Shown here piece after piece: positions 38,531-44,740 of a DNA stretch of 44,740 bases. This DNA is from an uncultured Spirochaetales bacterium. Lineage in GTDB: Bacteria; Spirochaetota; Spirochaetia; Sphaerochaetales; Sphaerochaetaceae. A program made the translations under genes and the position numbers. Every line of letters starts with the position of its first letter. Position 1 is the stretch's first letter. A model generated the notes under the pieces. It was not told the origin of the DNA. It made no database searches and saw only the letters and a list, made by a program, of their open reading frames with translations. Location: the NCBI GenBank assembly GCA_949287505.1, contig CASEGX010000111.1, positions 1 to 44,740 on the forward strand. The letters are read 5' to 3'.

Positions 38531-39217
38531 TAATCCATGTTCCAAGAATGAGTAGTACTTCTCATTGCTGAAAACTATGTGGTCCAGTACCTTGATTCCG
38601 AGAATCTCCCCGCATCTGACAATCCGTTGTGTCACGTCTTTATCATCCTGAGATGGTTCTATATTCCCGGAAGGGTGATTATGTGCAATCGCAATGGCTG
38701 CAGCCCGGTTTTTGATCGGTTCTGCGAAAACCTCTCTCGGGTGTACGATGGTCCTGTTCAATAGTCCTACAGTCGCAACGATTGTCCCTGTCACTTCATG
38801 AGCTCCATTAAGAGCAATCACAATCAAGGATTCCTGAGACCTTGTGGCAAAATGGCGTACTTCAAGGTATATGTCCTTAGGACATGTGATTGTCCGTCCT
38901 TTTCCCCTGACTCTTCTTCTTCCGAGTTCGAGTGCTGCCTCAATTACGGCAGCCTTTGCCTTCCCGATTCCAGGAATAAGCATTATCTCCTCTCTTTTCA
39001 GTTCAGGAGAGGAATCAAGCTTGGCAAGGAGGTCTTTTGCAATCTCATCAACGGGCCTGGAAGAATTTCCCGACCCTATAAGCATCATCAGAAGCTCATC
39101 ATCCCTCATTGCTTCTGCACCAAGCCGTTCCAGCCGTTCTCTTGGCCTTTCTTCTTTCGGTGTTTCCCTGAATGTGCTGTATCCAGATGTGAAATGATAC
39201 TCTCTCATACTAGACAT
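38525..39217 (-). CDS. radC: RadC-family JAB/MPN domain protein
   Basis: A 230-residue RadC protein. The N-terminal helix-hairpin-helix region includes LMLIPGIGKAKAAVIEAALELG-like sequence at about 80-97, and the C-terminal JAB/MPN metalloprotease-like domain has AIAIAHNHPSGNIEPSQDD with the His-x-His-Pro metal site. Its cellular role is unresolved despite the name. ATG 39217 is used; a second ATG three codons later (39208) is possible. Its 3' end lies in the right direct repeat of the accessory island. It is divergent from the MerR gene. Confidence 0.92.
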   Translation of the reverse strand: MSSMREYHFTSGYSTFRETPKEERPRERLERLGAEAMRDDELLMMLIGSGNSSRPVDEIAKDLLAKLDSSPELKREEIMLIPGIGKAKAAVIEAALELGRRRVRGKGRTITCPKDIYLEVRHFATRSQESLIVIALNGAHEVTGTIVATVGLLNRTIVHPREVFAEPIKNRAAAIAIAHNHPSGNIEPSQDDKDVTQRIVRCGEILGIKVLDHIVFSNEKYYSFLEHGLM

Positions 39218-39263
39218 ACGCCGTATCCGGCATTTTCTGTCAGCTTTTTATTGCATTTTGCTG

Positions 39264-39269
39264 TAGAAT
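39264..39269 (+). promoter_or_regulatory. -10 box of the merR-type gene, leaderless type
   Basis: TAGAAT (39264-39269) followed by six bases and the ATG at 39276. The -35 region is weak, as expected if activation is needed. No Shine-Dalgarno site. Confidence 0.5.
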
Positions 39270-39275
39270 TCAGAC

Positions 39276-39722
39276 ATGCGGAAATACAGGATAGGGGAGA
39301 TAGCTTCTCTCAGTTCCCTTTCTGAGAGAACGATAAGATATTACGAGGAACAAGGGCTTATTAAGGCCGGACGTTCTGAAGGTGGGCAGCGCTGGTACAA
39401 AGATGAGGATCTTGTCTATCTCAAGAGGATAATAGAGCTGAAAGGACTCGGGTTCTCATTGCAGGAGATAAAAAGGATTTTCGAACTGAAGGATTCTGAC
39501 AGGTCTGGAAATGTCCGTCGTGAGGCTCTTCTTGCAGAGTATAGAAAGAAGCACGAGGAAGACACTGCGAAGATGGAGGCTCTGAAAAAGCATATAGATG
39601 AGCTTGAGTGGCATATTCATCAGCTGGAGAAGGCTGAGGATGGATTCACCGAGTGCCCTGGAGCGCTATGTGCATCATGCCAGTACAGAGCGAGATGCAC
39701 ATTTTTCCGCTCAGAGGGATAG
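39276..39722 (+). CDS. MerR-family regulator with C-terminal four-cysteine cluster
   Basis: A 148-residue transcription regulator. The winged helix-turn-helix is at residues 4-72 (YRIGEIASLSSLSERTIRYY, GGQRWYKDEDL, IELKGLGFSLQEIKRI). A dimerisation coiled coil follows at about 80-120. The C-terminus has C127-x4-C132-x2-C135-x5-C141, suitable for binding a metal or Fe-S cluster and reminiscent of, but spaced differently from, SoxR. The effector is unknown. The gene is divergent from radC and converges on the isomerase gene, overlapping its end by 12 bases. Confidence 0.88.
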   Translation: MRKYRIGEIASLSSLSERTIRYYEEQGLIKAGRSEGGQRWYKDEDLVYLKRIIELKGLGFSLQEIKRIFELKDSDRSGNVRREALLAEYRKKHEEDTAKMEALKKHIDELEWHIHQLEKAEDGFTECPGALCASCQYRARCTFFRSEG

Positions 39723-40529
39723 AAGCCATTGCCCGATGGAAATGGATAGATCAATTACCTTGGAAGAGAGTGAGGATGGAAGATAGCGCTGGAAATACAT
39801 GCACTCGTAGTTGAGGTAGCCACTGTAATTGCTCTTGAGCGCACTGATGACATTTTCCCAGCCGATAGTTCCAAAACCTGGCAGAAGGTGCTGGTCATCC
39901 TTTCCGTTGTTGTCTGCAATGTGTGTGCCTATGAGAAGCTCTCCTGTTTTTTCTATGAAACGTGGTATATCCTCTCCTGCTATGTTGGCGTGTCCGGTAT
40001 CCAGACAGATGCCGGCATGAGGAGAGAGGGCCTTTGCTATGCGGATAAGGCTCTCGGCATCCCATATTTCATTTCTGGTCTCCATGTTCTCGATGGCAAT
40101 GCGTATCGGTTTTCTCTGCTTCTCTATCAGCGATGAGAAATAGCGGATGTTATCATCGATGCTGCCTCTGACAGGGTGGATGACGACATGGGGAATTCCA
40201 AGGTCCGAGGCCCATTCCATTGCCTTCAGGATATCGTCGTCTGCTTTCATTCTCCCTTCAGGGGAAAGACTCAGATAATCCATCGGATATGGAGCATGAG
40301 CCTGGATGTATTCAATACCGTACTCGCTCTTTTCCTCCTTCAGTTTCTCGATATATCCAGATGCCTTGTCGGTATTGAGCACTGATGATGGGTTCATCAT
40401 CTCGCAGAAATTGAGATCAAGAGCCTTGTATCCCGCTTTGGCGTAAAGCGGGATAAGCGTATCCATCGTCCTCTTTCCATCACGGGAGAATGCTACGAGG
40501 TTCGTGTTAGTTGATATTCTGCTCTGCAT
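39711..40529 (-). CDS. Sugar phosphate isomerase/epimerase (xylose isomerase-like TIM barrel)
   Basis: A 272-residue AP endonuclease family 2-type TIM barrel. Metal-binding positions are suggested by IQAHAPYPMD, HVVIHPVRG, IAIENMETR, ICLDTGHANI, GTHIADNNGKDDQHL and LNYECMYF. Such enzymes isomerise or epimerise sugars or inositols. The ATG at 40529 lies inside the end of the binding-protein gene (23-base overlap), so it is the last gene of the sugar transport operon and probably acts on the imported sugar. Confidence 0.85.
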   Translation of the reverse strand: MQSRISTNTNLVAFSRDGKRTMDTLIPLYAKAGYKALDLNFCEMMNPSSVLNTDKASGYIEKLKEEKSEYGIEYIQAHAPYPMDYLSLSPEGRMKADDDILKAMEWASDLGIPHVVIHPVRGSIDDNIRYFSSLIEKQRKPIRIAIENMETRNEIWDAESLIRIAKALSPHAGICLDTGHANIAGEDIPRFIEKTGELLIGTHIADNNGKDDQHLLPGFGTIGWENVISALKSNYSGYLNYECMYFQRYLPSSLSSKVIDLSISIGQWLLSL

Positions 40530-41805
40530 AGTCGTCAAGGGCCTTCTGTATTATTGCGGCCATGTCGCGTACAGCATCATCAATCGGCTTGTTGTTCTCT
40601 GTCACGTTCCGTATCTCAGTCTGGAAAGAGTAATAAATCTGATATGCAGAAGGCAGCCACACACCTGTCACCTTCGGGTTTGATGCCTCTGTCTGTTCCA
40701 TTGCAACCTTGAACTGTGGATTTGCATCCAGGAATGCGATGTATTCAGGATTGTCGTCCAGGCCTGTATTCACTGGCATATATCCGGTCTTCTCTGCCCA
40801 TTCAAGCTGGGTTTCCGGGGAAATGAGGTAATCAAGGACAGTTTTCACATTCTCATTGTCTGAGAACGAGAACATCGCACCTCCTCCTATGTTCACGCCC
40901 CCTGTCGCTTCCTCATCGGTTTTTGGCACGAACGCAGTGCCGACTTCGAAGCGGTCACCGACTGTTTTCATGACAGTGGAGAGATTTGAGGAGGAGGCAA
41001 GCAATGAGACCGTTCTTGCTGAGGCGAATTCCGTACTTACTCCCGATGTGATGTTATTCACATATCCCGTGTCATAGAGTTTTTTCCAGTGTTCGAGGAA
41101 GTTTGCAAATGTGCCTTCCTTGTCAAAAAGGACGGTCCGTGGGGTTCCTGTGTGTCCGTTCTCCTCGTCGACAATGTATGAAAGACCTTTCTGAGCCCCT
41201 ATGAATGCCCCAAGCTCATATGTGGTTGGTACACCTGCAAAAGCATACCGTGTCACAGTACCGCTGCTGTCTTTCTCTCCAAGGAGCGGCGCGATGGTGG
41301 CAAACTCATCCAGAGTCGCTGGCGGTTCAAGTCCGAGTGAGTCAAATAATGTCTTGTTGTAATAGAAAAGAAGGGAGGATGCGTTGAAAGGAACTGCAAG
41401 AAGCCCTTTCTCAGACATAAGTGACTCCACAGCTGACGGCATTATGGATGATGTATCTATTCCCAGTTCCTCAGGAAGAACCAGATATTCTGCGTTCATC
41501 ATGTCAAGTGCCGCAGTTGCATCAAGCTGTGCGATGTCAGGAAGTGTGGATGTGCTTACAGCTGCAGCGGCCTTTACCTTTGTCAGCACATCATTTGCAG
41601 CACCCTGATAGATTGCCTCCACATATATTCCTTTCTCTTCACCGATTGTACTGTTGAATCTTTCGATGATCTCATCGAAGGCTGTTCCTATCATGCCTGA
41701 ATTCGAGTGCCAGATTGTTACCGTGTTCTCATCTTCACTGCTTCCTCCTGCAAAAACAGAAAGAGAGAGAAGCAGCATGCATGCTGTCAGAATAATCTTT
41801 TTCAT
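40507..41805 (-). CDS. Carbohydrate ABC transporter substrate-binding protein (UgpB-like)
   Basis: A 432-residue extracellular solute-binding protein of family 1. The signal sequence ends in SLSVFAGGSSEDE; there is no lipobox Cys, but this FAGG form is typical of spirochaete sugar-binding proteins. The mature part starts VTIWHSNSGMIGTAFDEIIERF, close to the glycerol-3-phosphate-binding UgpB group, and NASSLLFYYNKTLFD and GGGAMFSFSDNE fit. Ligand unknown: glycerol phosphate, a glycerophosphodiester or an oligosaccharide. It is in an operon with two permeases and an isomerase; no ATPase is encoded here. Confidence 0.9.
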   Translation of the reverse strand: MKKIILTACMLLLSLSVFAGGSSEDENTVTIWHSNSGMIGTAFDEIIERFNSTIGEEKGIYVEAIYQGAANDVLTKVKAAAAVSTSTLPDIAQLDATAALDMMNAEYLVLPEELGIDTSSIMPSAVESLMSEKGLLAVPFNASSLLFYYNKTLFDSLGLEPPATLDEFATIAPLLGEKDSSGTVTRYAFAGVPTTYELGAFIGAQKGLSYIVDEENGHTGTPRTVLFDKEGTFANFLEHWKKLYDTGYVNNITSGVSTEFASARTVSLLASSSNLSTVMKTVGDRFEVGTAFVPKTDEEATGGVNIGGGAMFSFSDNENVKTVLDYLISPETQLEWAEKTGYMPVNTGLDDNPEYIAFLDANPQFKVAMEQTEASNPKVTGVWLPSAYQIYYSFQTEIRNVTENNKPIDDAVRDMAAIIQKALDDYAEQNIN

Positions 41806-41823
41806 ATATCTCCTTCCTTCCTC

Positions 41824-42627
41824 CTATCTGATGCCACCTGCAAGTGCCTTCATGATCAGCTTTCTGCAAAGCAGAAGCAGGATTATGAATGGAAGAGTTA
41901 TGAGGACAATAGAGGCAAACTGTGCCCCCAGCTCTCCTTCTTCCGCAAAGCCCAGCATCGTTATACCGATCTGTATTGTTCTCATCTTCGGCCTCGTTGT
42001 TACAAGAAGTGGCCATAGATAGCTGTTGAATGAAGCGATGAAAGACTGCAGGAATACCGTGATGGATACAGGTGCAGTCATAGGAACGAGAATGGAGAAT
42101 ATGTATCCGAGGTCTCCGCTCCCGTCTATTGCCGCGGCATCGTATATGTCCTTGTCTGCTGAAAGGTACGTTCCCATTGTAAGAAGCATGGCGGTTGCAG
42201 AGAATGCAGAAGGAAGGACAATGCCAAGGTATGTATCAAGGAGCCCGAGCCTTGCAGTCATCACGTAATTTTCATAGAGCATCGCATCCGGTGGGATGAA
42301 AAGTGTCGAGAGGAGTGCGATGAGAAGAATCCTTTTCCTCCTGAATGCAAGGTGCGTGAATGCAAAAGCAGAAAGTATCGCGCTCAGGCATCTCAGCGTT
42401 GCGGTGAGGAATGCTGTTATCAGGGAATTTGCGGCATAGCGCAGAAAATACCTGTGGCCCAGCGCAAGTTCATAATTATGCAGAGAGAATTCCGAGGGAA
42501 GAAGATGTGCGACAGAATCCGTGAAATCCTCCGGTGAGAAAAACGAGGCGGAGAGAGTGTAGAGAAGGGGAAAGAGGACTGCAATGGCAAGAGATGCTGT
42601 AGCTATTGTCCTGATAAGCTTATACAT
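41824..42627 (-). CDS. Carbohydrate ABC transporter permease (UgpE/MalG-like)
   Basis: A 267-residue inner-membrane permease with six helices. The ATPase-coupling loop is DAAAIDGSGDLGYIFSILVP (EAA motif). The start at 42627 (MYKLIRTIATAS) is supported by AGGAGG four bases upstream; a longer frame from 42660 lies within the previous gene. It overlaps the first permease gene by eight bases. Confidence 0.92.
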   Translation of the reverse strand: MYKLIRTIATASLAIAVLFPLLYTLSASFFSPEDFTDSVAHLLPSEFSLHNYELALGHRYFLRYAANSLITAFLTATLRCLSAILSAFAFTHLAFRRKRILLIALLSTLFIPPDAMLYENYVMTARLGLLDTYLGIVLPSAFSATAMLLTMGTYLSADKDIYDAAAIDGSGDLGYIFSILVPMTAPVSITVFLQSFIASFNSYLWPLLVTTRPKMRTIQIGITMLGFAEEGELGAQFASIVLITLPFIILLLLCRKLIMKALAGGIR

Positions 42628-43465
42628 TGCGCCTCCTTTTCGAGACAAGGCCCATGACAAGGATGGAAAAGAGCACCATGATCACGGCAATTGTAGTCTC
42701 CGCAGCTCTGTTTCCGCTCTTGAATGCCTCGAGATAGTAGTAGTACATGACAGTCTCTGTGGATCTGAACGGACCGCCTTCTGTCAGTACCATTACCGGT
42801 GCGGATATCAGGGTGGCATCCTTGAGGGCAGTGAATACAGTGACCGCAAGCACGCTGCAGATGGACGGAATCTCGATTCTGAAAAAGATTGTCGCCCCTG
42901 AGGCTCCATCAATTTCCGCAGCTTCGATTATGCTCTTGTCCGTACTCCTGAATGCGGCAAGGAGAAGTATGAAATCAATGGCGAAATCTAGGAAAAGCGA
43001 GAGAATCACAAGCACTGCCATCGCCGGGCCCGGTTCTTCAAGCCATGTGAGGCTCAGCCCCGTTATCCTGTTTATTATGCTGACCTTTCCTCTGAATATT
43101 TCCTTGAAGACAAGTGCCAGTGCCGAGAGTGAGAAAGCAAGGGGTGTGAGGAATATGAACTCGGGTATTGCCACCCCTCGTCGTTCCTTTCGTGTCAGGG
43201 CAGCAGCAAGAAGAGTCAGAAATGTATTCACAGGAAGAAACAAGACAACGAATTTCAGTGTCGTGAGTACACTGTTTAGGAACGCCTCATTCCTGAAAAG
43301 CGAGATATAGTTTCCTATTCCGTTGAAATCAATGATTTTTCCGCTCTGGGATACTGTGAAGAATGACAGGAAAAAGCATTTTACAAGCGGGATGAACGAA
43401 AAGAGCAATGCAATCGCCATTGCTGGCAGCAGAAAAATGTAAGCTTTGAAGTCTTTTCTTTTCAT
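42620..43465 (-). CDS. Carbohydrate ABC transporter permease (UgpA/MalF-like)
   Basis: A 281-residue permease with six helices, starting MKRKDFKAYIFLLPAMAIAL. The EAA loop is IIEAAEIDGASGATIFFRIE. The ATG at 43465 (or GTG just before it) is chosen because the upstream frame to a TTG at 43504 runs through the promoter. First gene of the minus-strand sugar operon. The needed MsiK/UgpC-type ATPase must be encoded elsewhere. Confidence 0.92.
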   Translation of the reverse strand: MKRKDFKAYIFLLPAMAIALLFSFIPLVKCFFLSFFTVSQSGKIIDFNGIGNYISLFRNEAFLNSVLTTLKFVVLFLPVNTFLTLLAAALTRKERRGVAIPEFIFLTPLAFSLSALALVFKEIFRGKVSIINRITGLSLTWLEEPGPAMAVLVILSLFLDFAIDFILLLAAFRSTDKSIIEAAEIDGASGATIFFRIEIPSICSVLAVTVFTALKDATLISAPVMVLTEGGPFRSTETVMYYYYLEAFKSGNRAAETTIAVIMVLFSILVMGLVSKRRRNV

Positions 43466-43475
43466 CACGTTAGGT

Positions 43476-43504
43476 AATTTACGGATAATTTCCCCTAAAT
43501 TCAA
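43476..43504 (-). promoter_or_regulatory. Sugar transport operon promoter, near-leaderless
   Basis: On the minus strand TTGAAT (43504-43499), 17 bases, TAAATT (43481-43476). The predicted start at about 43469 is one base before a GTG and four before the ATG at 43465. No Shine-Dalgarno site was seen. Confidence 0.45.
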
Positions 43505-43556
43505 TAGGTTTAATCAATCATTTCTTTTTATTGCATAGAGATAATTTACAAACATC

Positions 43557-43572
43557 AACTTTACGTAAAGTT
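43557..43572. promoter_or_regulatory. 16-bp perfect palindrome between sugar operon and nucleotidyltransferase
   Basis: AACTTTACGTAAAGTT is its own reverse complement, with the central CG typical of LacI-family operators. It lies 53 bases upstream of the sugar operon -35 box, in the divergent control region. A second palindrome, ATCCATATGGAT, is at 43625-43636. Confidence 0.5.
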
Positions 43573-43682
43573 TTGTTTTGTCAGGTTTTCTGTTCTGGAG
43601 GTCTGAAAAAGCAAAATAGGTGAAATCCATATGGATAATAAATCCCAAAGATAATAAACTGGATTAAAAGAAGGAGATGAAA

Positions 43683-44594
43683 ATGAAACCGACACTTCTC
43701 GTGATGGCTGCGGGGCTCGGATCCCGTTATGGTGGTGTAAAGCAGATCGATGCTGTAGGTATGCATGGTGAGACACTTCTTGATTTCGGTGTTTACGATG
43801 CGTTCCATGCGGGGTATGGCAAAGTGGTTTTTATCATCAGAAAGGACATCGAGCATGATTTCCGTGAGCGTCTTTTCGATAGAATTGCCCGCAATATGGA
43901 TGCTGATTATGTCTTCCAGGACAGGACAGCGCTTCTCACAGAGGAGGAGGCTGCTGCTTCTGCTGAGAGAACAAAGCCGTGGGGAACAATTCAGGCTGTT
44001 CTCTGTGCAAAGGATGCTGTAAAGACTCCGTTCACTGTCATAAATGCCGATGATTATTATGGCCGCAGCGCATACTCCATCCTCGGAGATTATCTTGCAA
44101 CACTTGGAAATGATGATACGACACATGCCATGGTAGGCTTCACGCTCAAGAATACCATGAGTCCTTCCGGATCCGTTTCCAGGGCCATCTGTGTCATCAA
44201 GGACGGCGTTCTTGAATCTATGGAGGAGAATACCAAGATAGAGTACACGGCAGATGGCGGGGTTGTTTCACATATGCCGCAGGGCGATGTCAAGCTTACA
44301 GGCGAGGAGCCTGTCTCTATGAACTTCTTCGGTTTCACGCCAAAGGCTTTTGACAGCTTCATGGGCTACTGGGAGAATTTCAAGAAGACAAGCATCAGGG
44401 AGATGAAGGCTGAGTGTCTTCTTCCGAACGGTGTATCCGCAATGGTCGAGGCAGGAGAAGGCTCTGTGAAGGTATTCACAACTCCGGACAAATGGTTTGG
44501 CATGACATATCCAGAGGATAAGGCAAATGTCATGGCAGAGCTGAGGAAGAAAATTGAGTCCGGATACTATCCTGAGAAGCTCTGGGAGAAATGA
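43683..44594 (+). CDS. Sugar-phosphate nucleotidyltransferase-like protein
   Basis: A 303-residue GT-A-fold nucleotidyltransferase. The NTP-binding signature is LLVMAAGLGSRYGGVKQID, the metal/substrate motif is VINADDYYGRSAY, and VGFTLKNTMSPSGSVSRA follows. Proteins of this group are related to glucose-1-phosphate uridylyl- and thymidylyltransferases but their product is not settled. The ATG at 43683 is six bases after AAGGAG; an ATG at 43677 touches that site and is rejected. It is divergent from the sugar operon and followed six bases later by an insertion sequence. Confidence 0.85.
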   Translation: MKPTLLVMAAGLGSRYGGVKQIDAVGMHGETLLDFGVYDAFHAGYGKVVFIIRKDIEHDFRERLFDRIARNMDADYVFQDRTALLTEEEAAASAERTKPWGTIQAVLCAKDAVKTPFTVINADDYYGRSAYSILGDYLATLGNDDTTHAMVGFTLKNTMSPSGSVSRAICVIKDGVLESMEENTKIEYTADGGVVSHMPQGDVKLTGEEPVSMNFFGFTPKAFDSFMGYWENFKKTSIREMKAECLLPNGVSAMVEAGEGSVKVFTTPDKWFGMTYPEDKANVMAELRKKIESGYYPEKLWEK

Positions 44595-44599
44595 TCATA

Positions 44600-44740
44600 G
44601 GGCCTGTAAGATAGTTTGTGTAAATGGGAAATGCTACTGTAAGGAAGGAGATACAGCAGATGACCAAGAAAAGCACAAAGGAAAAGGATGCCATCGACCA
44701 GATACTCGACCAGCTGGACCTGCATGGAATGACGCAGGAG
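44600..44740 (+). mobile_element. Left end of an IS256-family insertion sequence, partial
   Basis: GGGCCTGTAAGATAGTTTGT (from 44600, continuing GTAAA) resembles the terminal inverted repeat of IS256-type elements, and a transposase start follows 36 bases later. The element begins six bases after the nucleotidyltransferase stop and runs off the right edge, so its right end and target duplication cannot be seen. Confidence 0.65.
44660..44740 (+). CDS. IS256-family transposase, N-terminal fragment
   Basis: The first 27 codons, starting MTKKSTKEKDAIDQILDQLD and ending at the window edge. AAGGAG lies nine bases upstream. The lysine-rich start and short acidic helix match the opening of Mutator/IS256-type transposases in related genomes. 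The DDE catalytic domain is outside the window, so the call rests on the N-terminus and the terminal repeat. Confidence 0.6.
   Translation, partial: MTKKSTKEKDAIDQILDQLDLHGMTQE

Noticed and set aside
39208-39243. Leaderless promoter for radC using CTGACA and a start at the ATG at 39208
   Set aside because: Spacing fits, but the -10 hexamer CGTATG matches the consensus at only two positions, so it was not counted in the pattern.

Overview
The window looks like a chromosomal segment of a spirochaete, most likely a Sphaerochaeta-type member of the Spirochaetota. This is inferred from the moderate GC content, the frequent TTG and GTG starts, a sugar-binding protein that begins with the FAGG-type export signal common in that phylum, and the mix of housekeeping genes. 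No rRNA or tRNA gene and no CRISPR array was seen.

Layout. Position 1-390 is the start of an endonuclease IV gene (minus strand, cut by the window edge), divergent from an M16C zinc peptidase. A long plus-strand run follows: glycerol kinase, the c-di-AMP pair cdaA-cdaR, acpS, truA, a divergent uracil-DNA glycosylase-like Fe-S protein, priA, a DUF3842 protein, an ECF vitamin-type transporter (two ATPases, EcfT, S component) with a small P-loop kinase, def-fmt, a patatin/beta-barrel protein, a radical SAM protein, and class I fumarase alpha and beta. Around 19.7-22.7 kb are a small HExGH protein, a small membrane protein, an FKBP lipoprotein, a HAD phosphatase and a DUF308 membrane protein. From 22.76 to 30.5 kb is a complete histidine operon (hisGDCBHAFIE), preceded by a histidine-codon leader peptide and attenuator and followed by a coupled pentapeptide-repeat gene. 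From 30.6 to 36.4 kb are a large redox fusion protein (CoA-disulfide reductase, rhodanese, sulfite-reductase-like, ferredoxin), a metal-chelate ABC transporter and a CbiK-like chelatase.

The stretch 36.5-38.5 kb is a small AT-richer accessory island. It holds a serine-recombinase remnant, a zinc-ribbon membrane protein, an IS3 transposase remnant and a HigBA-type toxin-antitoxin pair, and it is bracketed by imperfect 35-bp direct repeats. After it come radC, a MerR regulator, a minus-strand sugar ABC transporter operon with a TIM-barrel isomerase, a sugar nucleotidyltransferase, and the left end of an IS256-type insertion sequence at the right edge.

The most striking pattern is in how transcription units start. 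At seven genes the -10 box ends exactly six bases before the start codon, so the predicted transcript begins at the A of the start codon (leaderless mRNA). Genes inside operons instead carry ordinary Shine-Dalgarno sites. The histidine leader peptide is one of the leaderless starts, giving a classical attenuator whose sensor peptide would be translated without a ribosome-binding site. These promoter and RNA-folding calls were made by eye and have not been tested computationally.
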